The position numbers were made by a program, and so were the translations under genes. Under the pieces are notes generated by a model. It did no database searches, was not told where the DNA came from, and saw only the letters and a list, made by a program, of their open reading frames with translations. This document shows positions 1 through 6,064 of a stretch of DNA of 6,071 nucleotides, piece by piece. Position 1 is the stretch's first letter; every line of letters starts with the position of its first letter. Where the stretch lies: the NCBI GenBank assembly GCA_039180865.1, contig JBCDCZ010000278.1:1-6071 (forward strand), in the 5' to 3' direction. The stretch is from JBCDCU01 sp039180865. GTDB taxonomy: Bacteria; Pseudomonadota; Alphaproteobacteria; Rhizobiales; JACESI01.

Positions 1-857
1 ACGCCCGGCCGGTCGGCAACGCGCCTTATGGATACCTGCGCCTCGTCTTTGGAATAGGCGATGCCGGTGACTATCTGCTGTTCCAAGATTTCATCCTCAT
101 CACAAATCAGCGTTCCGGGCGGAAAGTTGACGTTCGTTATCGAAGGATCGTCGGGATCGACAAAAGACGAACGCACAAATGTCCTCACGTTGTAAACGTG
201 AGCAAGCTCAACGGAGCGCACCTGCAGAACCTTCGCGCCCGACGACGCCATTTCGAGCATCTCCTCAAATGACACGCGGTCCATACGACGGGCTTTCGGA
301 ACGATCCGCGGGTCGGTCGTGTAAACACCATCCACATCCGTGTAGATATCACAGCGGTCAGCTTTGATTGCAGCTGCAATCGCGACCGCCGTAGTATCAG
401 AACCGCCGCGTCCGAGCGTTGCAACGCGGCCATCCGGGGAAATCCCCTGGAACCCTGCAATGACGGCGACCTGGTTCATTTCAAGGCGTTCATTGAGGCG
501 AGCATCGTCGATATCAGCGATCCGCGCTGCACCATGGGCTTCATCCGTCTTGAGCGCGATCTGCCAGCCAAGCCATGATCGCGCATCGACCCCCATCGCC
601 TGCAAAATGATTGCGAGCAGACCGGACGATACCTGTTCGCCGGTCGCAACGATGCTGTCATATTCGCGCGCATCGTGGAGCGCTGCTGCTTCGGTGCACA
701 GATCGACGAGCCTGTTCGTCTCGCCTGCCATCGCGGAAACGACAACAGCGACCTGATGACCTGCATCAACTTCGCGCTTGACGTGGCGGGCGACGCGCCG
801 AATACGGTCAAGATCGGCGACTGAGGTTCCGCCGAACTTCATTACCAGACGGGCCAT
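1..857 (-). CDS. lysC: Aspartate kinase, 3' part missing (runs off left edge)
   Basis: Aspartokinase phosphorylates L-aspartate with ATP to 4-phospho-L-aspartate, the committed cytoplasmic step towards diaminopimelate, lysine, threonine and methionine. Reading the minus strand from the ATG at 857 gives 285 uninterrupted codons to the window edge. Visible signatures are KFGGTS at residues 7-12 (nucleotide and aspartate binding), SAM 41-43, ATGEQ 71-75, GFQG 135-138, LGRGGSDTTA 148-157 and CDIYTDVDGVYTTDPR 169-184. The kinase domain is therefore complete, and the sequence breaks off near residue 285 (ADRPG), where the regulatory ACT domains begin; family members are about 400-420 residues, so roughly a third is missing. 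The start is supported by KFGGTS lying at its usual distance from the N terminus and by AGGTGAG at 865-871, seven bases upstream. It stands apart from the upstream permease by 201 bp and has its own candidate promoter. Feedback control cannot be judged because the ACT region is outside the window. Confidence 0.97.
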   Translation of the reverse strand, partial: MARLVMKFGGTSVADLDRIRRVARHVKREVDAGHQVAVVVSAMAGETNRLVDLCTEAAALHDAREYDSIVATGEQVSSGLLAIILQAMGVDARSWLGWQIALKTDEAHGAARIADIDDARLNERLEMNQVAVIAGFQGISPDGRVATLGRGGSDTTAVAIAAAIKADRCDIYTDVDGVYTTDPRIVPKARRMDRVSFEEMLEMASSGAKVLQVRSVELAHVYNVRTFVRSSFVDPDDPSITNVNFPPGTLICDEDEILEQQIVTGIAYSKDEAQVSIRRVADRPG

Positions 858-864
858 GGAAGGT

Positions 865-876
865 CTCACCTAGGTG
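865..876 (-). promoter_or_regulatory. lysC ribosome binding site within a 10-bp palindrome
   Basis: On the minus strand AGGTGAG (865-871) lies seven bases before the lysC ATG and is a reasonable Shine-Dalgarno sequence. It overlaps the perfect palindrome CACCTAGGTG at 867-876. As RNA a ten-base palindrome without a loop makes only a very short hairpin, so strong masking of the ribosome site is unlikely; as DNA it could be a half-decent operator, but it may be chance. Confidence 0.45.
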
Positions 877-925
877 GATGGGTTCCCGATCGGCTTTACG
901 AGCCATGGAATTGAAAGTTTGCCGC

Positions 926-954
926 GTCATACAGGCAAAGGTGAGGTCTTTCAA
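926..954 (-). promoter_or_regulatory. Candidate sigma-70-type promoter of lysC
   Basis: On the minus strand TTGAAA (949-954) is followed after exactly 17 bases by TATGAC (926-931). These match five of six and four of six consensus positions of the -35 and -10 boxes. The -10 box ends 68 bases upstream of the lysC ATG, giving a leader of about 60 bases. This is the best promoter-like pair I found in the 201-bp gap between the permease and lysC (858-1058). The rest of that gap shows no gene, and no clear terminator for the permease. Confidence 0.5.
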
Positions 955-1058
955 CTGAGTAGCCGCCAAGCTCCCGGTGTTTTCCTTGCAATTCTTGAGA
1001 AAGACTGCGGAACGCAGGGTTCAGTAGACCGTTCCGGCCCGAACACGGCTGAGCGCCG

Positions 1059-2858
1059 TCAAAGCGGCCATACGATAACAATCGCCGGGACAGCCACAAT
1101 GAGAATAAGCCCCTGGAGGGGCAGACCGAGCCGCCAATAGTCGGAAAAACGATATCCGCCAGGCCCTAGAATGATCGTATTGTTCTTATGACCGATCGGC
1201 GTGAGCATGGCGCAGGACGACGCGACAGCAACTGCCATAAGAAATGGATCCGCGTTGGTGCCAAGCCGGTCCGCCACGTCAATGGCGATAGGTGCCGAAA
1301 TCACAGCGGTCGCAACCGTGTTCATCATATCCGCCATCATCATCACCAACACCATGAGAAGAACAAGCGCTGCGACATCCGGAAGTCCGGCTGTCAGGGA
1401 TATCAAAGATTGGGCGAAGAGATCGGTCCCACCGGAGCGTTCCAGCGCGCCAGCGAGCGGAATGATCGAACCAAGAAGCACAATTACAGGCCAGGCGACC
1501 GACCGGTAGATTTCACGCAAAGGGACGATTTCGGTCAATGCATAAAGCACAACAACACCTGCGAGCGCTGCGGCAAGCGGGATGATCCCAGTGCTTGAAA
1601 GCGCGATCGCGGTTCCGAATATCCCGATTGCAAGGAACGCTTGACTGGTGTGGTTCATGTGAATATCGCGCCTGGCAAGCGGAAGACAATCGAGCCATTC
1701 AATCGCATCGGCGAGCCGCGATTGCGAACCAACCAGCAGAAGCACGTCGCCAGCTTGAAGCAGAATATGACCGACGCTCTTTGCAAACGGGCGGCCCTGG
1801 CGGGAGACGCCCGCAACGCTCACACCCTGGCGGCGCAAGAGCCGAACCGTCACAGCTGCGCGACCGACCAAGCGGCTCTCGCGCGTCACAACAACTTCAC
1901 TCACGGACAAAGCGCCGCCATAAAGAGCGTTGTGGCGTCCTTCTCCGGTAAATTGGAGACCGAAATCACGGCGCATCTTGTTGAGTTGTTGAGGAGAGCC
2001 TTCAACGACAACGACATCATGCTCGCGGAATGGCGTATGCATTTGGTCATCTATCGTGTCGGCCCCTTTCCTGCTCATTGAAAGGTAAAGACCGCCATCT
2101 TCGCCAAGCTGTTTTTTGAGTTCTGCCCCCGTCATGCCGATAATTGACGCCGCTTTGCCGACAATCATCTCCGTCACATAGTCACTGACGTCGTGATAGG
2201 CATCAACCTCCTCACCCTCTACACGGGAGTCGGCGTCGTCCGAGCCGATACGACCTGGAAGAAACCGCCAGCCGATGAGCGCAATAAAGGCGAGCCCTGA
2301 AAGCGCCACAGCAAGACCAACCGGGGCAAAATCAAACATCTCGAATGGTTCGCCAAAATGATTGGCCCGCGCCGAGGAAATGATCAGGTTCGGTGGCGTA
2401 CCAATCAGGGTCACAAGGCCGCCGAGGAGCGTCGCGAAAGAAAGCGGCATAAGGGTCTTACCAGCCGCTCTCTTGGCAGTTCGCGCTGCCTGGATGTCGA
2501 TCGGCATGAGAATGGCAAGTGCCGCGACGTTGTTCATGAAACCGGACAAGAGCACCGCCATCCCGCCCATGACACCGACGTGGCCCGATACGGATCGACC
2601 AGGCCGGACGATGAGATCGGTCAGACTGTCGACTGCGCCTGAGCGAACGAGACCCTGCGAAATCACAAGAACAAGAGCGACGAAAACAGTCGCTTCGTGG
2701 GCAAACCCGGAGAACGCCTCCTCCTTGGGAACAATCCCGAATGCGAGTGCCACGCAGAGGGCCCCGAAAGCTACAAGGTCATACCGGAAACGGCCCCAAA
2801 TCAGGAGGGCGAAAACCACCGCAAAGAGCCCCAGGACGAGGCCAAGCATGATGTCCAT
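1059..2858 (-). CDS. SLC13/DASS-type permease with two central TrkA-C (RCK_C) domains
   Basis: This 599-residue inner-membrane protein looks like a secondary transporter of the SLC13 (divalent anion:sodium symporter) group. The N-terminal half (about 1-200) has hydrophobic segments at roughly 4-20, 26-43, 53-70, 94-120, 136-160 and 177-200, with FMNNVAALAILMP (107-119) and IGTPPNLIIS (152-161). A soluble middle region (about 216-390) looks like two TrkA-C domains, each ending in a DVV/DVLL beta strand (281-286, 371-376). The C-terminal membrane half (about 405-599) repeats the motifs as MMNTVATAVISAPIAI (511-526) and TPIGHKNNTIILGPGGYRF (553-571), the inverted-repeat layout of the family. Substrate is not readable: relatives carry sulfate, dicarboxylates or other anions, usually with Na+. 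The start at 2858 has GAGG at 2870-2873, 11 bases upstream; the next ATG (codon 4) has no such site. Length fits the TrkA-C-bearing subfamily. It lies 87 bp downstream of the EamA gene on the same strand, so joint transcription is possible. Confidence 0.9.
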   Translation of the reverse strand: MDIMLGLVLGLFAVVFALLIWGRFRYDLVAFGALCVALAFGIVPKEEAFSGFAHEATVFVALVLVISQGLVRSGAVDSLTDLIVRPGRSVSGHVGVMGGMAVLLSGFMNNVAALAILMPIDIQAARTAKRAAGKTLMPLSFATLLGGLVTLIGTPPNLIISSARANHFGEPFEMFDFAPVGLAVALSGLAFIALIGWRFLPGRIGSDDADSRVEGEEVDAYHDVSDYVTEMIVGKAASIIGMTGAELKKQLGEDGGLYLSMSRKGADTIDDQMHTPFREHDVVVVEGSPQQLNKMRRDFGLQFTGEGRHNALYGGALSVSEVVVTRESRLVGRAAVTVRLLRRQGVSVAGVSRQGRPFAKSVGHILLQAGDVLLLVGSQSRLADAIEWLDCLPLARRDIHMNHTSQAFLAIGIFGTAIALSSTGIIPLAAALAGVVVLYALTEIVPLREIYRSVAWPVIVLLGSIIPLAGALERSGGTDLFAQSLISLTAGLPDVAALVLLMVLVMMMADMMNTVATAVISAPIAIDVADRLGTNADPFLMAVAVASSCAMLTPIGHKNNTIILGPGGYRFSDYWRLGLPLQGLILIVAVPAIVIVWPL

Positions 2859-2872
2859 GAAAACCGTCGCCT

Positions 2873-2884
2873 CAGTCCGGACTG
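2873..2884. repeat. Perfect 12-bp palindrome just upstream of the permease start
   Basis: CAGTCCGGACTG reads the same on both strands and ends 14 bases before the permease ATG; its last base overlaps the GAGG ribosome site (2870-2873). It sits in the 87-bp gap (2859-2945) between the permease and the EamA gene. A perfect 12-bp dyad here could be a repressor site or a short RNA hairpin affecting translation. I saw no second copy in the window. Confidence 0.5.
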
Positions 2885-2945
2885 CATAGTGCCAAAGACC
2901 GCGATCCTATCATGCCAATCAACGATGGCCAGCCTCTTGGCTTTT

Positions 2946-3896
2946 TCATCGCCGCAAGGCTGTGGAGATACGTGGCCAAAAGAGTTCGACAACGACACAA
3001 CCGGTCACGAGGATAATCGCAAGCCCCTGCAGGACCGTTGGCTCTTCAGAGAGGATGAAAATCGCCAGAACAGCAGCGATCACCGGCTTTAGGAAAAAGA
3101 GATAGGATGCGCGGGTAATGTCCGGAGCAGCCGCCAGGCCGCCGAACCAGAGGATTTGCGTAATTGTCGTATTCCAGAGCGCAAGAATGAGGATCCACCA
3201 CCCGGGATCAACGAACGCTGTGGCAGCACTTGCTTCACGAGCAAAAAGATTGAGAGGATTGACCCAAATCCCCCAGAAGGCACCAACGGCAAGCCAAAGC
3301 CCCACACCGCCGATCGCCAGAGATATTGCGGTTGTCGGAAGCGCACCGTGTTTTGCGATGATCGGACGAACGAGCACCGCGTAGGCAGACCCCGCCGCAG
3401 CACAAAAAGTCGCCAGGAAAACACCAAAGAACGTGTTTCCGTCGCCTGCAAGCTCCGCAAGATAACCGTCCGTCAACATCACAACGACGCCTAGAATTGC
3501 GAGCACGCCGGTAACGATCTTGACCGCCGACAATCCGGTCCCGTTGATGATCAGATTGGAGAGGCCCACAAAGATCGGGATCGTTGTCACAATTGTCGCG
3601 ACCTGAATAACGCTCGCAAAATCAAGTGCCCAATGAAATGCGAGATAGGTCGCGGATACACCGATCAGCGAGAGCAAAATGAAATAAAGCCCGCCGTCCC
3701 TAACTGGCGCCAAGAGGTTGCGGGCGGACGGAATGGCTAGCGCCCAAAGCACAAGACCGAGCGAGCCGAGTACATAACGCCAAACCGAAACCTCCGGACC
3801 GGAGATCCCCGAGAGCACAGCAAAGAACTCCGACGACGCATGGCCGCAAACGCCTATGAAAGTCGCGAGATAGGCAAAGCGCGCACTGATCACCAT
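2946..3896 (-). CDS. EamA/DMT-superfamily transporter
   Basis: A 316-residue, very hydrophobic protein with about ten membrane segments and two homologous halves, the usual make-up of EamA (DUF6, RhaT-like) drug/metabolite transporters of the inner membrane. The first half covers about 5-140 and contains RYVLGSLGLVLWALA (40-54) and YLAFHWAL...IVTTIPIFVGL (84-112). The second covers about 155-306 and ends with the typical ASYLFFLKPVIAAVLAIFIL followed by SEEPTVLQGLAIILVTG (263-299), where the acidic pair before the last helix is characteristic. Length is normal for the family (about 290-320). Such proteins commonly export amino acids, metabolites or toxic analogues, but the substrate cannot be read from sequence. 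The gene starts only 12 bp after the alpha/beta hydrolase stop, and its ribosome site overlaps that stop codon, so the two are almost surely one transcript and probably serve one task. The C terminus (RISTALRR) is short and basic, as expected for a cytoplasmic tail. Confidence 0.93.
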   Translation of the reverse strand: MVISARFAYLATFIGVCGHASSEFFAVLSGISGPEVSVWRYVLGSLGLVLWALAIPSARNLLAPVRDGGLYFILLSLIGVSATYLAFHWALDFASVIQVATIVTTIPIFVGLSNLIINGTGLSAVKIVTGVLAILGVVVMLTDGYLAELAGDGNTFFGVFLATFCAAAGSAYAVLVRPIIAKHGALPTTAISLAIGGVGLWLAVGAFWGIWVNPLNLFAREASAATAFVDPGWWILILALWNTTITQILWFGGLAAAPDITRASYLFFLKPVIAAVLAIFILSEEPTVLQGLAIILVTGCVVVELFWPRISTALRR

Positions 3897-3911
3897 TTCA
3901 ACGCGCTCCTA
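3897..3911 (-). promoter_or_regulatory. Ribosome binding site of the EamA gene overlapping the hydrolase stop codon
   Basis: On the minus strand the hydrolase stop TAG (3909-3911) shares bases with AGGAG (3906-3910), which lies nine bases before the transporter ATG at 3896. A ribosome ending on the hydrolase would sit on the next gene's start region, an arrangement typical of translational coupling. This also fixes the transporter start. Confidence 0.75.
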
Positions 3912-4715
3912 GAGGCCGCGCCCGAAGCGCGCGAGGCTCTCGGCAAGCTTTTCAGGTCGTTCTTGCGGCAGGAGGTGACCCGCATCCTCCCATTCCTCGC
4001 GGCGTGCGTCGGGAAGCCGTTGATAGAGCCGCTCCACCACACCGCGATCCAGAAAAACACGATCTTGAAGACCTGTTATGACAAGCGTTGGCAGGGCAAA
4101 CTTTTCATAGGGAAGTTCCCAGTCCGCGAGACTCGCGTGACGCATCAAATTGGCATGGCCATGGCTCGCAGAAAGCGGTTCATACTGGCCTTTCAGAGCG
4201 CCAGCGCGCGCCTTTTCAGCGAAGTCCTGATTAACGAGAAGCGGTAAGATCGCATCGAGAAAAAGCGGCACACCGCCTTGCGCCACGATGACGGGCATCG
4301 CATCATTGATCCACGAAATTCGCGGACCGATTTCACGGAGCGTGTTCATGAGCACGAGGCCAGAGGCATCAGCACCTTCAAGGTAGGCTCGTGCTGCGAA
4401 GAGACCGCCGATCGAAAGCCCGGCCAAGACCGGTTTATTCGGACGGATTTCGGCCAGGAGGAACTTCAAATCATCGACAATCAAAGCCGGGGTCAAATTG
4501 AGACTTGAATCAAAATGCGAGCCATCCTGACCGCGAAAATTATAAGACAGCGTGCCAAACCCCCCTTCCCGAAGCTTCGGCGCAACCACACTTTCCCATG
4601 CCCCTGTGTTGCCGGTAAGGGCGTTGACGAAAACAAAGGTTGGGGCATCTGGCGCCTGTGCCTCGGTATATTCAAAGTAGAGGCTGTTATCGTCATCAAG
4701 GCGCAGCAATGGCAT
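3909..4715 (-). CDS. Alpha/beta-fold hydrolase, substrate unknown
   Basis: A 268-residue cytoplasmic protein (no signal peptide) of the alpha/beta hydrolase superfamily. The catalytic triad is visible: nucleophile Ser101 in the elbow GLSIGG (99-104), Asp218 in ITGLQDRVF (213-221) after the sixth strand, and His247 in DAGHLLPQERP (244-254). A lid region lies between about 130 and 195. Two motifs differ from the common pattern: the oxyanion-loop HG after strand 3 is replaced by VNALTGNTGAW (30-40), and the usual D-RGHG-S is NFRGQDGS (59-66). The N-for-HG change recalls 3-oxoadipate enol-lactonases (PcaD, FANSLGT-type), but overall similarity is not enough to assign that reaction; esterase, lactonase or C-C hydrolase remain possible. 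The start is firm: AAGGAG at 4722-4727, six bases upstream. The next gene, an EamA transporter, follows after 12 bp, suggesting that the pair handles one compound. Confidence is high for the fold and low for any substrate. Confidence 0.93.
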   Translation of the reverse strand: MPLLRLDDDNSLYFEYTEAQAPDAPTFVFVNALTGNTGAWESVVAPKLREGGFGTLSYNFRGQDGSHFDSSLNLTPALIVDDLKFLLAEIRPNKPVLAGLSIGGLFAARAYLEGADASGLVLMNTLREIGPRISWINDAMPVIVAQGGVPLFLDAILPLLVNQDFAEKARAGALKGQYEPLSASHGHANLMRHASLADWELPYEKFALPTLVITGLQDRVFLDRGVVERLYQRLPDARREEWEDAGHLLPQERPEKLAESLARFGRGL

Positions 4716-4721
4716 GGCCCG

Positions 4722-4727
4722 CTCCTT
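4722..4727 (-). promoter_or_regulatory. Strong Shine-Dalgarno of the alpha/beta hydrolase
   Basis: AAGGAG on the minus strand, six bases before the ATG at 4715. It decides the hydrolase start and suggests efficient translation of the hydrolase-transporter pair. Confidence 0.75.
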
Positions 4728-4780
4728 ATGTCTTACAAATCACATGCGCTAATAACACAGCGCTTCGCGGCAGGTCTATA

Positions 4781-4869
4781 AATGGAATTCTGTTTGATTG
4801 CTTTACAGGCTCGGCATACTCCGCACGCATTATGCTCTACGAGATAGAGCGCCTTTCTTCAATTCCATT
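4781..4869. repeat. Widely spaced 9-bp inverted repeat upstream of the hydrolase
   Basis: AATGGAATT (4781-4789) and AATTCCATT (4861-4869) are exact reverse complements separated by 71 bp, and the hairpin dyad at 4834-4850 lies between them. They fall in the 227-bp gap 4716-4942 that should hold the promoter of the hydrolase operon. Two far-apart half-sites could serve a looping regulator or make a long-range RNA stem; a 9-bp match in an AT-richer spacer can also arise by chance. Confidence 0.4.
4834..4850. promoter_or_regulatory. Hairpin/operator-like dyad in the hydrolase upstream region
   Basis: GCTCTA (4834-4839) and TAGAGC (4845-4850) form a perfect 6-bp inverted repeat around a 5-base centre. 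On the minus strand it is preceded by TTGAAG (4855-4860), which is -35-like, and the right arm supplies a poor -10 (TAGAGC) at 17 bases, so the dyad would lie in the spacer of a possible promoter, a typical place for a repressor site. CATAAT (4831-4836, minus) overlaps it but is wrongly spaced. No T run follows on the minus strand, so it is not a good terminator in the direction of the genes. Confidence 0.4.
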
Positions 4870-4924
4870 ACGAGGGTGCCGAAAACCTCATCCGTTCTTA
4901 AACACTCATCGCAATTACGAACTC

Positions 4925-4944
4925 AAAAAAGCGCAATGCCCGCT
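4925..4944 (-). terminator. Possible Rho-independent terminator after the ureohydrolase
   Basis: On the minus strand AGCG (4941-4944), a seven-base loop and CGCT (4930-4933) make a short four-pair GC-rich stem followed directly by a run of six T (4925-4930). The stem begins inside the ureohydrolase stop codon. The T run and position fit a terminator, but the stem is short, so it may be weak. Confidence 0.4.
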
Positions 4945-5902
4945 AACTTTGGCGCGCGAGAATGCCGAGCGAACTTGCAACAAGCCTGGAAGCATTGAGA
5001 CCACCGATACCATCGATGTCTGCATCAGGCATGTATTCCACGAAATCAATCGCCGCCACGCTTCCCCGCCGGGCCGCGCCTTCAATCAGGTCAAGTGTCT
5101 GGAAATAGGAAAGGCCGCCCGGGGTCCGGCCTATGACCCCAGGCACGAGTGAGGGATCAAGGACATCAAAATCAACGCAGACAATAATCGCAGAATCTTC
5201 CGGGATATATTTCAGCGCCGCATCCGCTCCACCAGCGTGGATATCACGGGCAGTCACGAAATGGACGCCCCAATCAACTGCATCTTGATAATCCTGGGGA
5301 TGCGCCGAACCGGTCACTCGTGCGCCGACTTGAATTATGCGCTCGATATGCGGCATCTCCGATGCCCTGCGCATCGTTGATGAAAGTCCCATCGGCTCGC
5401 CCTCGTGAGACGGCCTCCAATCGATATGGGCATCAAGCTGCAAGATGGTGTAAGGGCCAGTGCCTTCGAAGGCCGAAAGCATGGGAATTGGAATCGAATC
5501 ATCCCCGCCAAGGACGACAGGAACAGCACCCTTTTTCAGGATTGTCCGGACCGCTGCCTCAATGCGAGCACGGTTTCCTTCGGCATCGGTCTCATCGTAA
5601 GCAAGATCACCGCAATCGACGGCTTTCTTCGCGCCTTCCGGGAAGAGTTCTCCGCCAACGTCGAAATTATGGCGCACCGCACTGGACGCAAACGGCGCCA
5701 TCGCCGCCCGTAGAGCCTGCGGTGCCTCCTTGCAATAGGCACCGACCGATGGATAAGGCGAAGCGCAAGACGCGCCGATGATGGCAAGACCTGCAGAAAG
5801 CTCTTCGAGATTGTCGCACGCTTCCAGACCGAGGAATGTCGAGACATCCTTTTCGCCAAAAAGAGTTGCGATCCTCGGTTTGTTTATCGTCCCATCCGTC
5901 AT
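4943..5902 (-). CDS. Arginase/agmatinase-superfamily ureohydrolase with altered active site
   Basis: A 319-residue cytoplasmic protein of the Mn-dependent ureohydrolase superfamily (arginase, agmatinase, guanidino-acid hydrolases), which cleave guanidino or related groups, usually releasing urea. Seen in order: SPYPSVGAYCKEAPQALR (48-65, N-terminal substrate-entry motif), DCGDLAY (96-102), VVLGGDDSIPIPML (129-142), LQLDAHIDWR (155-163), GLSSTMRR (172-179), VCVDFDVLDPSLVPG (241-255), GRTPGGL (258-264) and IDFVEYMPDADID (285-297). Metal ligands Asp157, His159, Asp161, Asp244 and Asp246 and the acidic Glu289 are kept. The His of the normal GGDHS is Asp135, and the catalytic His of the HGT/HGQP loop is replaced (LSST, 173-176). 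Length is normal for the family. Such changes may mark a subfamily often labelled agmatinase; I would not assign agmatine as substrate. The start is fixed by AGGAGA at 5909-5914. A divergent gene begins at 6065. Confidence 0.9.
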   Translation of the reverse strand: MTDGTINKPRIATLFGEKDVSTFLGLEACDNLEELSAGLAIIGASCASPYPSVGAYCKEAPQALRAAMAPFASSAVRHNFDVGGELFPEGAKKAVDCGDLAYDETDAEGNRARIEAAVRTILKKGAVPVVLGGDDSIPIPMLSAFEGTGPYTILQLDAHIDWRPSHEGEPMGLSSTMRRASEMPHIERIIQVGARVTGSAHPQDYQDAVDWGVHFVTARDIHAGGADAALKYIPEDSAIIVCVDFDVLDPSLVPGVIGRTPGGLSYFQTLDLIEGAARRGSVAAIDFVEYMPDADIDGIGGLNASRLVASSLGILARQS

Positions 5903-5908
5903 TGCGCA

Positions 5909-5914
5909 TCTCCT
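5909..5914 (-). promoter_or_regulatory. Shine-Dalgarno of the ureohydrolase
   Basis: AGGAGA on the minus strand, six bases before the ATG at 5902. An ATG at 5907-5909 lies in another frame with no ureohydrolase similarity and would overlap this site, so 5902 is the start. Confidence 0.7.
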
Positions 5915-6052
5915 GCGTGAACCTTCGCCCTATTGGGATTAAAGCCCGAGGGTGAAAGACCGGCTATTTGGGGGAAATGCTGAAGACAGCAAATGTGCTC
6001 TCTGCTTTTCCCATGTGAAACATCGCCTATATCCCCGCTCTCAACCTGATCC
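5915..6052. promoter_or_regulatory. Divergent intergenic region between the ureohydrolase and the next plus-strand gene
   Basis: This spacer must hold promoters for both outward genes. I found no convincing -35/-10 pair on either strand. On the plus strand TATATC (6028-6033) is -10-like without a good -35. Small dyads are present: GGG-TT-A-AA-CCC symmetry at 5935-5947, and ATGT-GAA-ACAT at 6013-6023, which lies just upstream of the TATATC box. They are possible regulator sites only. Confidence 0.35.
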
Positions 6053-6058
6053 AAGGAG
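6053..6058 (+). promoter_or_regulatory. Strong Shine-Dalgarno of the rightmost gene
   Basis: AAGGAG on the plus strand, six bases before an ATG at 6065. The match and spacing are near ideal, which is the main reason to believe a gene starts here. Confidence 0.65.
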
Positions 6059-6064
6059 ACCGGC

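Noticed and set aside
364..756. 130-codon open frame on the plus strand
   Set aside because: Lies antisense to lysC, whose minus-strand product is unmistakable; composition is that of a shadow frame and there is no ribosome site.
858..960. Lysine riboswitch in front of lysC
   Set aside because: The inferred leader is about 60 bases, much shorter than the roughly 170-base lysine riboswitch, and shows none of its helices.
1045..1059. ACGGC-5-GCCGT inverted repeat at the permease stop, as a terminator
   Set aside because: The stem is five pairs and on the minus strand is followed by TGTTC rather than a T run, so there is no real support for termination.
2362..2889. 175-codon open frame on the plus strand
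   Set aside because: Antisense to the SLC13-type permease and rich in Arg, Thr and Ser as expected of a shadow frame; no recognisable domain.
4640..5152. 170-codon open frame on the plus strand spanning the hydrolase-ureohydrolase gap
   Set aside because: Overlaps both real genes antisense, has no ribosome site and shows no family motif; the gap itself (4716-4942) is better explained as regulatory.
5667..5909. 80-codon minus-strand frame starting at the ATG just upstream of the ureohydrolase start
   Set aside because: It is a different frame of the ureohydrolase gene; its ATG overlaps the AGGAGA site and the product shows no recognisable motif.
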